Positions 7,801-14,096 of a stretch of DNA of 24,937 nt are shown piece by piece. Position numbers and translations under genes: made by a program. The stretch's first letter is position 1; each line of letters opens with the position of its first letter. The notes beneath the pieces are model-generated. The model was not told the origin of the DNA. It did not search any database and saw only the letters and a list, made by a program, of their open reading frames with translations. This DNA comes from Deltaproteobacteria bacterium (GTDB taxonomy: Bacteria > Desulfobacterota_B > Binatia > Bin18), in contig JAAXHF010000229.1 of assembly GCA_012271025.1 (NCBI GenBank), forward strand, positions 1 through 24,937, read 5' to 3'.

Positions 7801-9936
7801 ATGCAGCTTGAGCACATCGAGACCATAGAGAAGCGTCTGTGGGGTGCCGCCGACACCCTGCGCGCCAATTCCAACTACGCCAGCAACGAGTATTTTCTGC
7901 CCGTCATGGGGCTGATCTTTCTGCGCCACGTCTACAGCCGCTACCTGCGGGTCAAGACGGCTGTTGAGGCCACACTTCCCACCCGGGGCGGCAGGAGACG
8001 CACCCTGACAAAAGAGGACTTTTCGACCCGCAGCGCGATCTTCCTGCGCCCCGAGGCGCAGTTCGACCATCTTGTCGGATTGCCCGACAGCCAAGACCGC
8101 GCCAAGGCGCTCTTGGCTGCCATGGAGTCTATTGAGGCGGACTACGAGAGCCTGCGCGGCGTGCTGCCCAAGAGCGAATATCAGAACCTGGACAACGATG
8201 TCCTCGGCCGACTGCTGCGCACGCTCAACCCCGAGGAACTCAAACGGATCTCGGGCGACGTGTTCGGCCGCATCTACGAGTATTTTCTGACCCAGTTTGC
8301 CGACCAGAAGGCCCACGACGCGGGAGAGTTCTTCACCCCCATCTCGCTGGTGTCGCTGATCGCCCATGTACTCGACCCTGAGCGCGGCACGGTCCTGGAC
8401 CCAGCCTGCGGCTCCGGCGGCATGTTCGTGCAGAGCGCGCGCATCGTCGAAGAGCACGGCCAGAGCCCGACCGACCGGCTCACCTTCCGGGGGCTGGAGA
8501 AAAACGCCACCACCATCCGTCTGGCAAAGATGAATTTGGCCGTCCACGGCCTGGAGGGCGACATCCAGCAGGCCATCACCTACTACGAAGACCCCCACTA
8601 TCTCGCGGGCAAGGCCGACTATGTGATGGCCAATCCGCCGTTCAACGTGGACGAGATTGACGCCGACAAGATCGAAACCGACCCACGCCTGTCGTTCGGC
8701 CTGCCTGGCGTCAACAAGCAGGGCAAGGTGTCGAACGGCAACTACGTCTGGATCAGCTACTTCTACGGCTATCTGGGCGAGCAGGGCCGGGCCGGCTTTG
8801 TCATGTCGTCCCAGGCGTCCAGCGCCGGCGGCAGCGAGGCCAAGGTGCGCCGGACGCTGGTCGAGACCGGCGACGTGGAAGCCATGATCGCCATCCGCTC
8901 GAACTTCTTTTACACCCGCACCGTGCCGTGCGAGCTGTGGTTCCTGAACCGTGACAAGCCCGAGGCGTACCGCGACAAGGTGTTGATGATCGACGCCCGC
9001 AACATCTACCGCCAAGTCACCCGCAAGATCTACGACTTCAGCCCCGAGCAGGAGCGGAACATCCTGGCCATCGTCTGGCTGTATCGCGGCCAGACCGACA
9101 AGTATCTCAGCCTTGTCCGTGATTACTGCCAGCGCAGCCTTGACCAGGGCGCGGCCTGTTTCAGTACCGAGAGCGAAACCGGCGAAACTATCCGCCCCCT
9201 GACGGACTTCTCGGGCGCGCTTGAAGCGCTGACCGACGCGATACAGCCCTTCCTCGACACGCTCGTCCCCCCTCTTCTCTCGGAAAACGAGCCGGGGGTG
9301 AAGGCCGCCGAGGCGCGTAAGGAACTGGCCGACACCCTGGCCGCCTATCGCGCTGATGTCGAGGCGTTCCGCAAGGCTCTTGCCACGCAACGGTCAGCCT
9401 GGACAGACCACAGCGCGACGAACGGCCAACTCGGGCAGACGGTCGAACGCCTGGCTCCGCTGGCGGAATCCAGCCGCAGTCTCGTCAAACAGGCCGACCT
9501 GCTCTACAAGCTGGCTACCCGCCTGATCGAGACCTGCGAGAACGAGCCTGTCGCCAAATCGAGCAACGCCTGGAACAGCCGCGCCATTACCCGCGCCCGC
9601 AAGACTGTGGATGAGGCGCGCCAGGTCGCAGTCGAACAGCTCAGGCAGATGCGCTATTTCTGGCGGCAGGCCGAGTGGCTTACCGAACGCTTCCCTGAAG
9701 CGGCACTGCGCGATGTGGAAGGGCTGGTCAAGCTGGTGAACCGGGCCGAACTCGCGGCCAACGACTGGAGCCTGACCCCCGGCCGCTACGTCGGCGTCGC
9801 CCCCGAGGAAGAAGACGGGGACTTCGACTTTGCGCAAGCCCTGCGTGACATTCACACCGAGCTGGAAGACCTCAACCGGGAAGCCGTAACGCTGGCGGCG
9901 CGGATCAAGAAGAACTTTGAAGAGCTGGGGGTCTGA
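7801..9936 (+). CDS. hsdM: Type I restriction-modification DNA methyltransferase subunit HsdM
   Basis: A 711-residue adenine-N6 methyltransferase. An N-terminal HsdM helical domain (about 10-150) leads into the catalytic domain, with SAM motif I DPACGSGG at 200-207 and catalytic motif IV NPPF at 278-281. The family hallmark AGEFFTPISLVSLI lies just before motif I. The C-terminal 200 residues are helical and coiled-coil-like and end in SLTPGRYVGVAPEEED ... KKNFEELGV, a normal HsdM tail that usually precedes hsdS directly. Here the next gene is instead a HEPN/MNT pair. The frame is intact. GAGGAG stands three bases before ATG 7801. Function as a modification enzyme would need a specificity subunit, and only a fragment is found in this window. 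Confidence 0.96.
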   Translation: MQLEHIETIEKRLWGAADTLRANSNYASNEYFLPVMGLIFLRHVYSRYLRVKTAVEATLPTRGGRRRTLTKEDFSTRSAIFLRPEAQFDHLVGLPDSQDRAKALLAAMESIEADYESLRGVLPKSEYQNLDNDVLGRLLRTLNPEELKRISGDVFGRIYEYFLTQFADQKAHDAGEFFTPISLVSLIAHVLDPERGTVLDPACGSGGMFVQSARIVEEHGQSPTDRLTFRGLEKNATTIRLAKMNLAVHGLEGDIQQAITYYEDPHYLAGKADYVMANPPFNVDEIDADKIETDPRLSFGLPGVNKQGKVSNGNYVWISYFYGYLGEQGRAGFVMSSQASSAGGSEAKVRRTLVETGDVEAMIAIRSNFFYTRTVPCELWFLNRDKPEAYRDKVLMIDARNIYRQVTRKIYDFSPEQERNILAIVWLYRGQTDKYLSLVRDYCQRSLDQGAACFSTESETGETIRPLTDFSGALEALTDAIQPFLDTLVPPLLSENEPGVKAAEARKELADTLAAYRADVEAFRKALATQRSAWTDHSATNGQLGQTVERLAPLAESSRSLVKQADLLYKLATRLIETCENEPVAKSSNAWNSRAITRARKTVDEARQVAVEQLRQMRYFWRQAEWLTERFPEAALRDVEGLVKLVNRAELAANDWSLTPGRYVGVAPEEEDGDFDFAQALRDIHTELEDLNREAVTLAARIKKNFEELGV

Positions 9937-9993
9937 CAAGGACTGAAAAACTGCCCGACTGGCGGCGCGGTATAAGCTCCCGAGAGAAGTGAC

Positions 9994-10410
9994 ATGTCCG
10001 ACGAAATACGCTGGCACTACAGATTCAAGAACTTTTCGCGTGCCTTCAGTCTGTTGCGCGAGGCGCTGGAAGAGGAAGGACAGGCCCTGAACCAGCTGGA
10101 ACGGGAGGGCGTCATCCAGCGCTTTGAATATACCTTCGAGTTAGCCTGGAACCTGCTCAAGGATCGCCTGGAACACGACGGAATTGTCCTGCCGACGGTG
10201 ACCCCGCGGCAGGTCATACGCCAGGCTTTTCAAGCCAAGCTGATTAAGGACGGCGATACCTGGCTCGCCATGCTCACCGACCGCAATCTCATGTCGCATA
10301 CCTACGACTTCGCCAAATTCGATGCGGTCATCGACAGAATCCAGCACCGCTATCTCGCAATTCTTGGAGAACTCTACGAGCGCCTGAGCCTGGAGGCGAT
10401 GGAACAATGA
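9994..10410 (+). CDS. HEPN-like nucleotidyltransferase substrate-binding protein (HI0074 family)
   Basis: A 138-residue helical protein of the NTase_sub_bind family. Typical segments are FEYTFELAWNLLKDRLEHDG, TPRQVIRQAFQAKLI, and RNLMSHTYD, which contains the HEPN R-x4-H element (Arg97 to His102). HEPN proteins of this type are candidate RNase toxins held in check by adenylylation from an adjacent minimal nucleotidyltransferase. The next gene is exactly such a partner and overlaps by ATGA. GAGAGAAG precedes ATG 9994, and a TATAAG hexamer at 9971-9976 could be a -10 element, although no good -35 is seen. A decayed copy of this gene's 3' end is found at 11331-11405. Confidence 0.9.
   Translation: MSDEIRWHYRFKNFSRAFSLLREALEEEGQALNQLEREGVIQRFEYTFELAWNLLKDRLEHDGIVLPTVTPRQVIRQAFQAKLIKDGDTWLAMLTDRNLMSHTYDFAKFDAVIDRIQHRYLAILGELYERLSLEAMEQ
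10326..10348 (+). repeat. 23-bp direct repeat, copy 1 (inside the intact HEPN gene)
   Basis: An exact 23-base match to 11333-11355, lying in the codons for VIDRIQH of the HEPN-like gene. The two copies are 1,007 bp apart and enclose the MNT gene, the CopG-like gene and the small membrane protein gene. Confidence 0.9.
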
Positions 10411-10715
10411 GAGAGCCGGACCTGCCGCCCGCCGTCATGGACATGCTGACCCGTGTCTTCGTCACCTATCCCGAACTGACGGAGGTCAGGCTTTTCGGGT
10501 CACGCGCTACCGGTAGGGCGACTCCACGTTCCGACATCGACCTGGCCACGAGAGGCATTGTGGACGCCAGTCGCCTCGGACGGCTGGCCCTGGACCTGGA
10601 AGACCTTGACATTCCGCAGACCTGCGACCTCAAAGCTTACGACGGCATCACCTCCGCCCCTCTCAGGCGCCACATAGACACCTTCGGGATTACCATCTAC
10701 TCGAAGCGGGGCTGA
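10407..10715 (+). CDS. Minimal nucleotidyltransferase (MNT, HI0073-like)
   Basis: A 102-residue protein of the DNA polymerase beta-like nucleotidyltransferase superfamily. The core RLFGSRATGRATPRSDIDLA gives the G31-S32 motif and the metal-binding D43-x-D45 pair. The third acidic residue is expected in the later strand near TCDLKAYD. In known MntA/HepT systems the MNT adds AMP groups to the HEPN toxin and so acts as antitoxin. Here the start overlaps the HEPN stop by ATGA, which indicates co-translation and supports a HepT-MntA type pair. The order is HEPN first, MNT second, as in HI0074-HI0073-like loci. Confidence 0.9.
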   Translation: MREPDLPPAVMDMLTRVFVTYPELTEVRLFGSRATGRATPRSDIDLATRGIVDASRLGRLALDLEDLDIPQTCDLKAYDGITSAPLRRHIDTFGITIYSKRG

Positions 10716-10750
10716 AGACTCGGCTCCACCCGTTCTCGCAGTCGTGCGTG

Positions 10751-10778
10751 TTGACACAGGCCATATTTTTACCATACT
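10751..10778 (+). promoter_or_regulatory. Sigma-70-type promoter for the 10837-11302 gene pair
   Basis: A perfect TTGACA (10751-10756) and CATACT (10773-10778, four of six consensus bases) are separated by 16 bp in an AT-rich stretch between the MNT gene and the CopG-like gene. Predicted transcription would begin near 10785, about 50 bases before the start codon at 10837. Confidence 0.5.
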
Positions 10779-10836
10779 TTTTCAGTAAATTTGATTCCCG
10801 CGAATAGTCCCCGACGCACGGAAAGGAGCCGAGCCA

Positions 10837-11055
10837 ATGAAGGTTACCATGAACCTCACTGAACGAGATGTGAAGAATACAGAGAAGTTGACCGCCCGGC
10901 TGCACTCCAGGAGCAAGGCGGCAACCGTGAGTACCGCATTGTCGGTCACGGCAGCGCTTGCTGACATCATTGAGGATGGGGGCACTTTGATGGTTCGCAA
11001 TCAGGACGGTTCGATGGAAGGTCTGACCATCATAGGATTGACGAATGAATCCTGA
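10837..11055 (+). CDS. Small CopG/ribbon-helix-helix-like protein
   Basis: A 72-residue protein beginning MKVTMNLTERDVKNTEKLTA, then a helical segment with SRSKAATVSTALSVTAALAD, and a basic/polar C-terminus with TLMVRNQDGSME. A beta strand followed by two helices with K-A-x-x-V-S-x-A-L is the usual look of small ribbon-helix-helix regulators, although the family is not certain. AAGGAG lies nine bases before ATG 10837, and a promoter is predicted at 10751-10778. It overlaps the next gene by 11 bp, so the two are probably one transcription unit. It may regulate its own operon or act as an antitoxin-like protein; no toxin with a recognisable fold follows it. Confidence 0.65.
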   Translation: MKVTMNLTERDVKNTEKLTARLHSRSKAATVSTALSVTAALADIIEDGGTLMVRNQDGSMEGLTIIGLTNES

Positions 11056-11302
11056 CCCAAACGATTGGGGCTCCGCAGAGGATGAAGGGGCTCCCGCTAT
11101 CAAGCGTTCAGGTCCAGCGTATGAAAGCGATCAACATTTTTATCGTGTCGTAGCTTGGTCGTTGAGCATTACCGTGATTCTCTCCATGCTTGGCTCTTTG
11201 GGCTTGGCCTCTTTCGATAAATCCGTTCCAGATCCGATCATTGCTCTGGGTTCTACAGCTGTCGGAGCACTGGCCGGGGTCCTGGTAGGAAGCAAGCGTT
11301 AA
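11045..11302 (+). CDS. Small two-helix membrane protein
   Basis: An 85-residue protein with a polar, acidic N-terminus (residues 1-33) followed by two predicted membrane helices, about 36-57 (VAWSLSITVILSMLGSLGLA) and 63-81 (DPIIALGSTAVGALAGVLVG), and a short basic end SKR. No family is recognised. The start overlaps the upstream CopG-like gene by 11 bp, and AGGA lies about nine bases before ATG 11045, which supports translation. A small membrane protein in a TA-rich island could be a membrane-acting toxin or an effector, but there is no direct evidence. Confidence 0.6.
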   Translation: MNPDPNDWGSAEDEGAPAIKRSGPAYESDQHFYRVVAWSLSITVILSMLGSLGLASFDKSVPDPIIALGSTAVGALAGVLVGSKR

Positions 11303-11330
11303 GCAGAGAGCATAGACCGGCTGACCGGAC

Positions 11331-11405
11331 GTGGTCATCGACAGAATCCAGCACCACTGTCTCCCGATCCTCGGAGTACTCTACGAACATTTGAGCACGG
11401 TATGA
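11331..11405 (+). pseudogene. Remnant of a second HEPN (HI0074-family) gene, 3' end only
   Basis: The frame from 11331 reads [20 protein letters not shown] and then LSTV before TGA 11403-11405. It aligns with the C-terminus of the intact HEPN protein (AVIDRIQHRYLAILGELYER, then LS). At DNA level the first 23 bases are identical, and the whole 68-base aligned part matches at about 81 % by my count. No start codon or N-terminal part is present. The stop overlaps the next gene as ATGA, just as the intact HEPN gene overlaps its MNT gene. Confidence 0.8.
11333..11355 (+). repeat. 23-bp direct repeat, copy 2 (inside the HEPN remnant)
   Basis: This is the exact second copy of the sequence at 10326-10348. 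It marks the left part of the homologous HEPN 3' remnant. Confidence 0.9.
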
Positions 11406-11707
11406 GCATGAAAAATCCGATTACTCCCGGCGAAATTCTTCTGGAGGAATACCTCAAGCCGATGGGGATTTCGCAGAGCGCCATGGCCCGTGCGATCGGT
11501 GTTGCCCCACGGGCAATCAATGAAATCGTTCTTGGCAAACGGTCGATTACGCCCACCATGTCCATTCGCTTCGGCGCTTTCTTCGGCCAGTCTGACGAGT
11601 TCTGGCACGGACTCCAGGTCGAGTGTGACTTCCGCAGTCTCGCCAAGGACAAGAAAAGGCTGACCGCCCACATCCAGCCAGCCTCCTCTTTGGCTCATGC
11701 CTCCTGA
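11402..11707 (+). CDS. higA: HigA-family XRE antitoxin, no toxin partner beside it
   Basis: A 101-residue HTH protein of the HigA (VapI) antitoxin family. The opening [20 protein letters not shown], the helix-turn-helix [20 protein letters not shown], and [20 protein letters not shown] are close to the family consensus. HigA normally follows a HigB RNase toxin gene and represses the operon. Here the upstream 100 bp hold only a HEPN remnant, so HigB is missing. ATG 11402 overlaps the remnant's stop by ATGA; a second ATG at 11408 is an equally good start. It may be a solitary antitoxin kept as a regulator or as protection against a toxin elsewhere. Confidence 0.88.
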   Translation: MSMKNPITPGEILLEEYLKPMGISQSAMARAIGVAPRAINEIVLGKRSITPTMSIRFGAFFGQSDEFWHGLQVECDFRSLAKDKKRLTAHIQPASSLAHAS

Positions 11708-11763
11708 CTGCCCACTGCTTGCGGACAGGAAGAATTTGGAAGCGATAAGTTTGGGAGGAGCGT

Positions 11764-12009
11764 ATGAAATTGATTGAGAAAGAAATCGTCATTGCTGCGG
11801 ATGGCAAACTTCCGCCGGACTTTCGTGAGGCGTTTGGGCGTAAGGCCCGCGTTTCTGTGTATCTGCAAGAACAGCAACACGGAGCAACGGAAGGGGAAGA
11901 TATCCTGTCGAGCCTTATCGGCAAGATTCGGGCCTTCCGTGGGATTGATGATCCAGTGTCGTTTCAGCGAGAGCTTCGAGCCTCATGGGACCGAAGTTGG
12001 GACACCTGA
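11764..12009 (+). CDS. Small conserved antitoxin-like protein
   Basis: An 81-residue protein with an N-terminal beta-rich part (KLIEKEIVIAADGKLPPDF) and EAFGRKARVSVYLQEQ, then a helical end with RAFRGIDDPVSFQRELRASW and a final DRSWDT. This two-part build, a swapped-hairpin-like N-terminus followed by a charged amphipathic helix, resembles small antitoxins that precede PIN or other toxins. The family identity is from memory and not certain. GGGAGGAG lies just before ATG 11764, a strong ribosome-binding site. No toxin is recognisable directly downstream; the next 140 bases hold an open but start-less frame. Confidence 0.65.
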   Translation: MKLIEKEIVIAADGKLPPDFREAFGRKARVSVYLQEQQHGATEGEDILSSLIGKIRAFRGIDDPVSFQRELRASWDRSWDT

Positions 12010-12148
12010 GGCAGTTGTACGCCGACGTTTTCGTGCCGGTTTACGAAATTTTCACGACACGTATCGGCATTGCGTTGACTACTGGCAAAAGCTCGACAAC
12101 AGTGGACCCGTGCCGGTTCTGATGGACGAAGGAGCTAACAACAGATGA
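11998..12148 (+). other. Open reading frame without a start, ending ATGA-coupled to the next gene
   Basis: In the frame ending at TGA 12146-12148, a protein-like stretch reads VVRRRFRAGLRNFHDTYRHC, then VDYWQKLDNSGPVPVLMDEG. No start codon with a ribosome-binding site precedes it; the upstream part of this frame is the shadow of the 11764-12009 gene. The stop overlaps ATG 12145, as true coupled genes do here. It may be the 3' end of a frameshifted or truncated gene. A competing 45-codon frame (11985-12122) also exists, so this is unresolved. Confidence 0.3.
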
Positions 12149-12354
12149 AAAATGAAACAGATACAATCCCGGAGTCCAAGCTGACCGACCCCGATATGCA
12201 GGCTGTGACGGCCGCGCTCATGCGAGCCGCCAGACGCGCCCATCTCATCGCGCATCAGACCGGAACCGGTGTTGTCGTCATGCGGAACGGGAAGGTGGTG
12301 GAGGTTGAGCCGGACCCGGAAATGTATGAGACGTTGCTGAAAAAGACCTTCTAA
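12145..12354 (+). CDS. Small hypothetical protein
   Basis: A 69-residue protein of unknown function. It has a helical centre (DPDMQAVTAALMRAARRAHL) and a short beta-hairpin with GTGVVVMRNGKVVEVEPD near the C-terminus. GAAGGAG stands about nine bases before ATG 12145, so translation is likely. It sits between the antitoxin-like gene and hicB with short gaps (23 bp to hicB). It could be an antitoxin or a small accessory protein of one of the neighbouring modules. No catalytic motif is visible. Confidence 0.6.
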   Translation: MKNETDTIPESKLTDPDMQAVTAALMRAARRAHLIAHQTGTGVVVMRNGKVVEVEPDPEMYETLLKKTF

Positions 12355-12377
12355 GCTGAGCTTGACGAGGGGAAGCG

Positions 12378-12599
12378 ATGACAAAAACACTGACAGCAAT
12401 CATTGAACGTGAGGGCGAGGACTACGTCGCCCTGTGCCCCGAACTCGATATCGCCAGCCAGGGAGCCACCGTCAGCGAGGCGCGTAAGAATTTGACGGAG
12501 GCCCTTGAGCTATTCTTTGAGTGCGCTTCGTCCGAAGAGATAGCAGAACGGCTACGCCCGGAGGTCTACGTCACCAGCGTGGAAATCACTGTTGGCTAG
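12378..12599 (+). CDS. hicB: HicB-family antitoxin
   Basis: A 73-residue protein with the HicB partial RNase-H-like fold: TLTAIIEREGEDYVALCPEL, then DIASQGATVSEARKNLTEAL and a closing helix and strand. It is a short HicB without an added DNA-binding domain. In the family it binds and neutralises HicA mRNA interferase. AGGGGAAG precedes ATG 12378. The gene overlaps hicA by eight bases, so the pair is co-translated; the antitoxin-first order is the reverse of the classical hicAB order but common for this subtype. Confidence 0.92.
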   Translation: MTKTLTAIIEREGEDYVALCPELDIASQGATVSEARKNLTEALELFFECASSEEIAERLRPEVYVTSVEITVG

Positions 12600-12822
12600 G
12601 CTGAAAGTACATTCTGGCAGGGAAGTCTGCCGGATACTAGAACGTCACCATTTTACTGAGGTGCGCCGGAGAGGTAGCCATATCGTGATGCAGCGGCGCA
12701 CTTCAGACGAAACGATCACCGTGCTGGTTCCCGACCACCGGGAGATTCGCCGTGGTACGTTAAGTTCCATCATCCGGCAGGCGCGTCTGCCCCGCCAAGA
12801 GTTTGAGGAGTTGCGGGGATGA
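12592..12822 (+). CDS. hicA: HicA-family mRNA interferase toxin
   Basis: A 76-residue dsRBD-like toxin that cleaves mRNA in translation-independent fashion in characterised members. The sequence LKVHSGREVCRILERHHF and then RRRGSHIVMQRR shows the conserved G-S-H with catalytic His30. VLVPDHREIRRGTLSSIIRQ is the usual second half. The start is TTG 12592, inside the end of hicB; a family-length N-terminus (MARLKV) supports it. It ends in an ATGA overlap with the chimeric hsdS fragment, so toxin and hsdS fragment are coupled. All key residues appear intact. Confidence 0.92.
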   Translation: MARLKVHSGREVCRILERHHFTEVRRRGSHIVMQRRTSDETITVLVPDHREIRRGTLSSIIRQARLPRQEFEELRG

Positions 12823-13625
12823 GTTGGGAGAAAAAGCCCCTTGAAGGCGTAGCAGACTTCTGCCTGGGTAAGATGTTGGACCAGAAGAAGAACAAAGGCG
12901 AGTTATTGCCCTATTTGGCCAATGTGAATGTCCGATGGGGCAGCTTCGATTTAGACGATCTCCGAGAGATGCGATTTGAGCACCACGAGTTGGATCGGTA
13001 CGGCTTAAAGAGTGGCGATATAGTTATGTGTGAGGGAGGTGAACCAGGGAGATGTGCGCTCTGGAAAGAGCAGAAGCCGGGCATGATGATCCAAAAGGCT
13101 CTACACCGTATTCGCCCCCATAACTGCCTGCTTAGCGAATTCTTGTTCTACTATCTACTTTATAAAAGATTTATTGATTTAGAATTCTTTCCTGAGCCGG
13201 TATTGACTTATCGCGGGGACGGCAAGCATCGAAAGCTCTACTTAAACGATAGGAGCAGAGCACAACAGATTTTCTTTAGCCACCGCCTATACAGACCGCA
13301 TAAGACCAACTTGAGATTGGAATCGTTGGTCTTTTTTCTGGATTGGCTCACGCGTAATGAAGTTGGGTGGAAGTTTGAAGATTACTGCAACCTTACGATG
13401 CTTGTCTTGAAAGCGCGACACAGGATTAATTTATTTTATAGCTATTGCCTATCTGTCAGCGATTTACAAAATACAGCTCTTAGTCCAGGAGACTATGCGA
13501 TTAATCTCCACATGTGGAACGACGGGCCCTCGAGTCCAGAAGCTACCAAGTATGCGAAAAGCATGGACGTCACAATATATAACCAGAACCAGTTTTTCGC
13601 TTTTTGTCATAGAAATATCAAATGA
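12819..13625 (+). CDS. Chimera: HsdS target-recognition domain fused to an AT-rich unknown domain
   Basis: A 268-residue frame made of two parts. Residues 1 to about 120 read like the first target-recognition domain of a type I specificity subunit: SWEKKPLEGVADFCLGKM, then LPYLANVNVRWGSFDLDDL, SGDIVMCEGGEPGRCALWKE and SEFLFYYLLYKRFI. Complete HsdS proteins have two such domains and about 380-450 residues. From about base 13140 the composition drops to roughly 35-45 % G+C, and the remaining 145 residues (for example LESLVFFLDWLTRN, DYAINLHMWNDGPSSPEATK) match no family I recognise. It starts by ATGA overlap with hicA and ends by ATGA overlap with a nucleotidyltransferase gene. Probably a truncated hsdS joined to the downstream part of an incoming gene; whether it is functional is unknown. 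Confidence 0.65.
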   Translation: MSWEKKPLEGVADFCLGKMLDQKKNKGELLPYLANVNVRWGSFDLDDLREMRFEHHELDRYGLKSGDIVMCEGGEPGRCALWKEQKPGMMIQKALHRIRPHNCLLSEFLFYYLLYKRFIDLEFFPEPVLTYRGDGKHRKLYLNDRSRAQQIFFSHRLYRPHKTNLRLESLVFFLDWLTRNEVGWKFEDYCNLTMLVLKARHRINLFYSYCLSVSDLQNTALSPGDYAINLHMWNDGPSSPEATKYAKSMDVTIYNQNQFFAFCHRNIK

Positions 13626-13920
13626 GCAATATACTTAGCGCATTACAAGAACGAATACCTGCTTTCGATTTCCTTGGCGAAGTCTATTTGTTTGGTTCAG
13701 CATTGCTCACGGACAATCCCGATGACATCGATTTGCTTCTCGTCTACGAAGGAGTCGCGGAACAGTGTATAGAAGATAAAAAGGGCGAAATCGTTGATTT
13801 AGTGGTTTCGATCATTGGGATAGAGTGTCATTTCGTCACTCTCAGTAGAAACGAAATCCAACAATCTCACTTCCTAAATTATATTACATACAAGAAAATA
13901 AAATAATTCTGCAAAGCAGC
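13130..13920. other. AT-rich block inserted in the GC-rich locus
   Basis: From roughly 13130 to 13920 the sequence is markedly AT-rich (one sampled 60-base stretch, 13381-13440, counts 21 G/C). Flanking genes sit near 60 % or above. The block covers the unknown half of the hsdS chimera and the whole nucleotidyltransferase gene. No insertion-sequence ends or target duplications were found at the edges. It is best explained by transfer from a low-GC source. Confidence 0.75.
13622..13906 (+). CDS. Small nucleotidyltransferase-domain protein (MNT-like)
   Basis: A 94-residue protein with the nucleotidyltransferase signature VYLFGSALLTDNPDDIDLLL: Gly25-Ser26 and the metal-binding Asp35-x-Asp37. 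A later strand (IECHFVTLS) could carry part of the rest of the fold. It is shorter than, and clearly different from, the MNT at 10407. Codon use is AT-rich, like the unknown domain before it, and the start overlaps that gene by ATGA. By analogy with HEPN/MNT and AbiE pairs it may modify or regulate its upstream partner, but this is inference. No other partner lies downstream. Confidence 0.75.
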   Translation: MSNILSALQERIPAFDFLGEVYLFGSALLTDNPDDIDLLLVYEGVAEQCIEDKKGEIVDLVVSIIGIECHFVTLSRNEIQQSHFLNYITYKKIK

Positions 13921-14096
13921 TGCGATCTGCTCAGGAGAGACGCATATATGGACTACAAAGTCACCCCTCCTTCCGACGCCCCAAGCCGAGGGAGAATACA
14001 CGGTTACTTCCCCCTGCTTCCGCCGCTGCGACCTGAAATTGGGAACGGTTCGTGCCACGGTTCGACAATGAGAGAGCGACCGACCAGACTTCTACC

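Noticed and set aside
11764..12009. Possible toxin for the adjacent HigA.
   Set aside because: The sequence looks like an antitoxin (beta-rich start, charged helix), not like HigB/RelE, and it lies downstream, not upstream, of higA.
13247..13300. An R-x4-H string (RLYRPH) in the unknown half of the hsdS chimera, read as a possible HEPN motif.
   Set aside because: Such strings occur by chance, and the surrounding sequence lacks the helical pattern of a HEPN fold.
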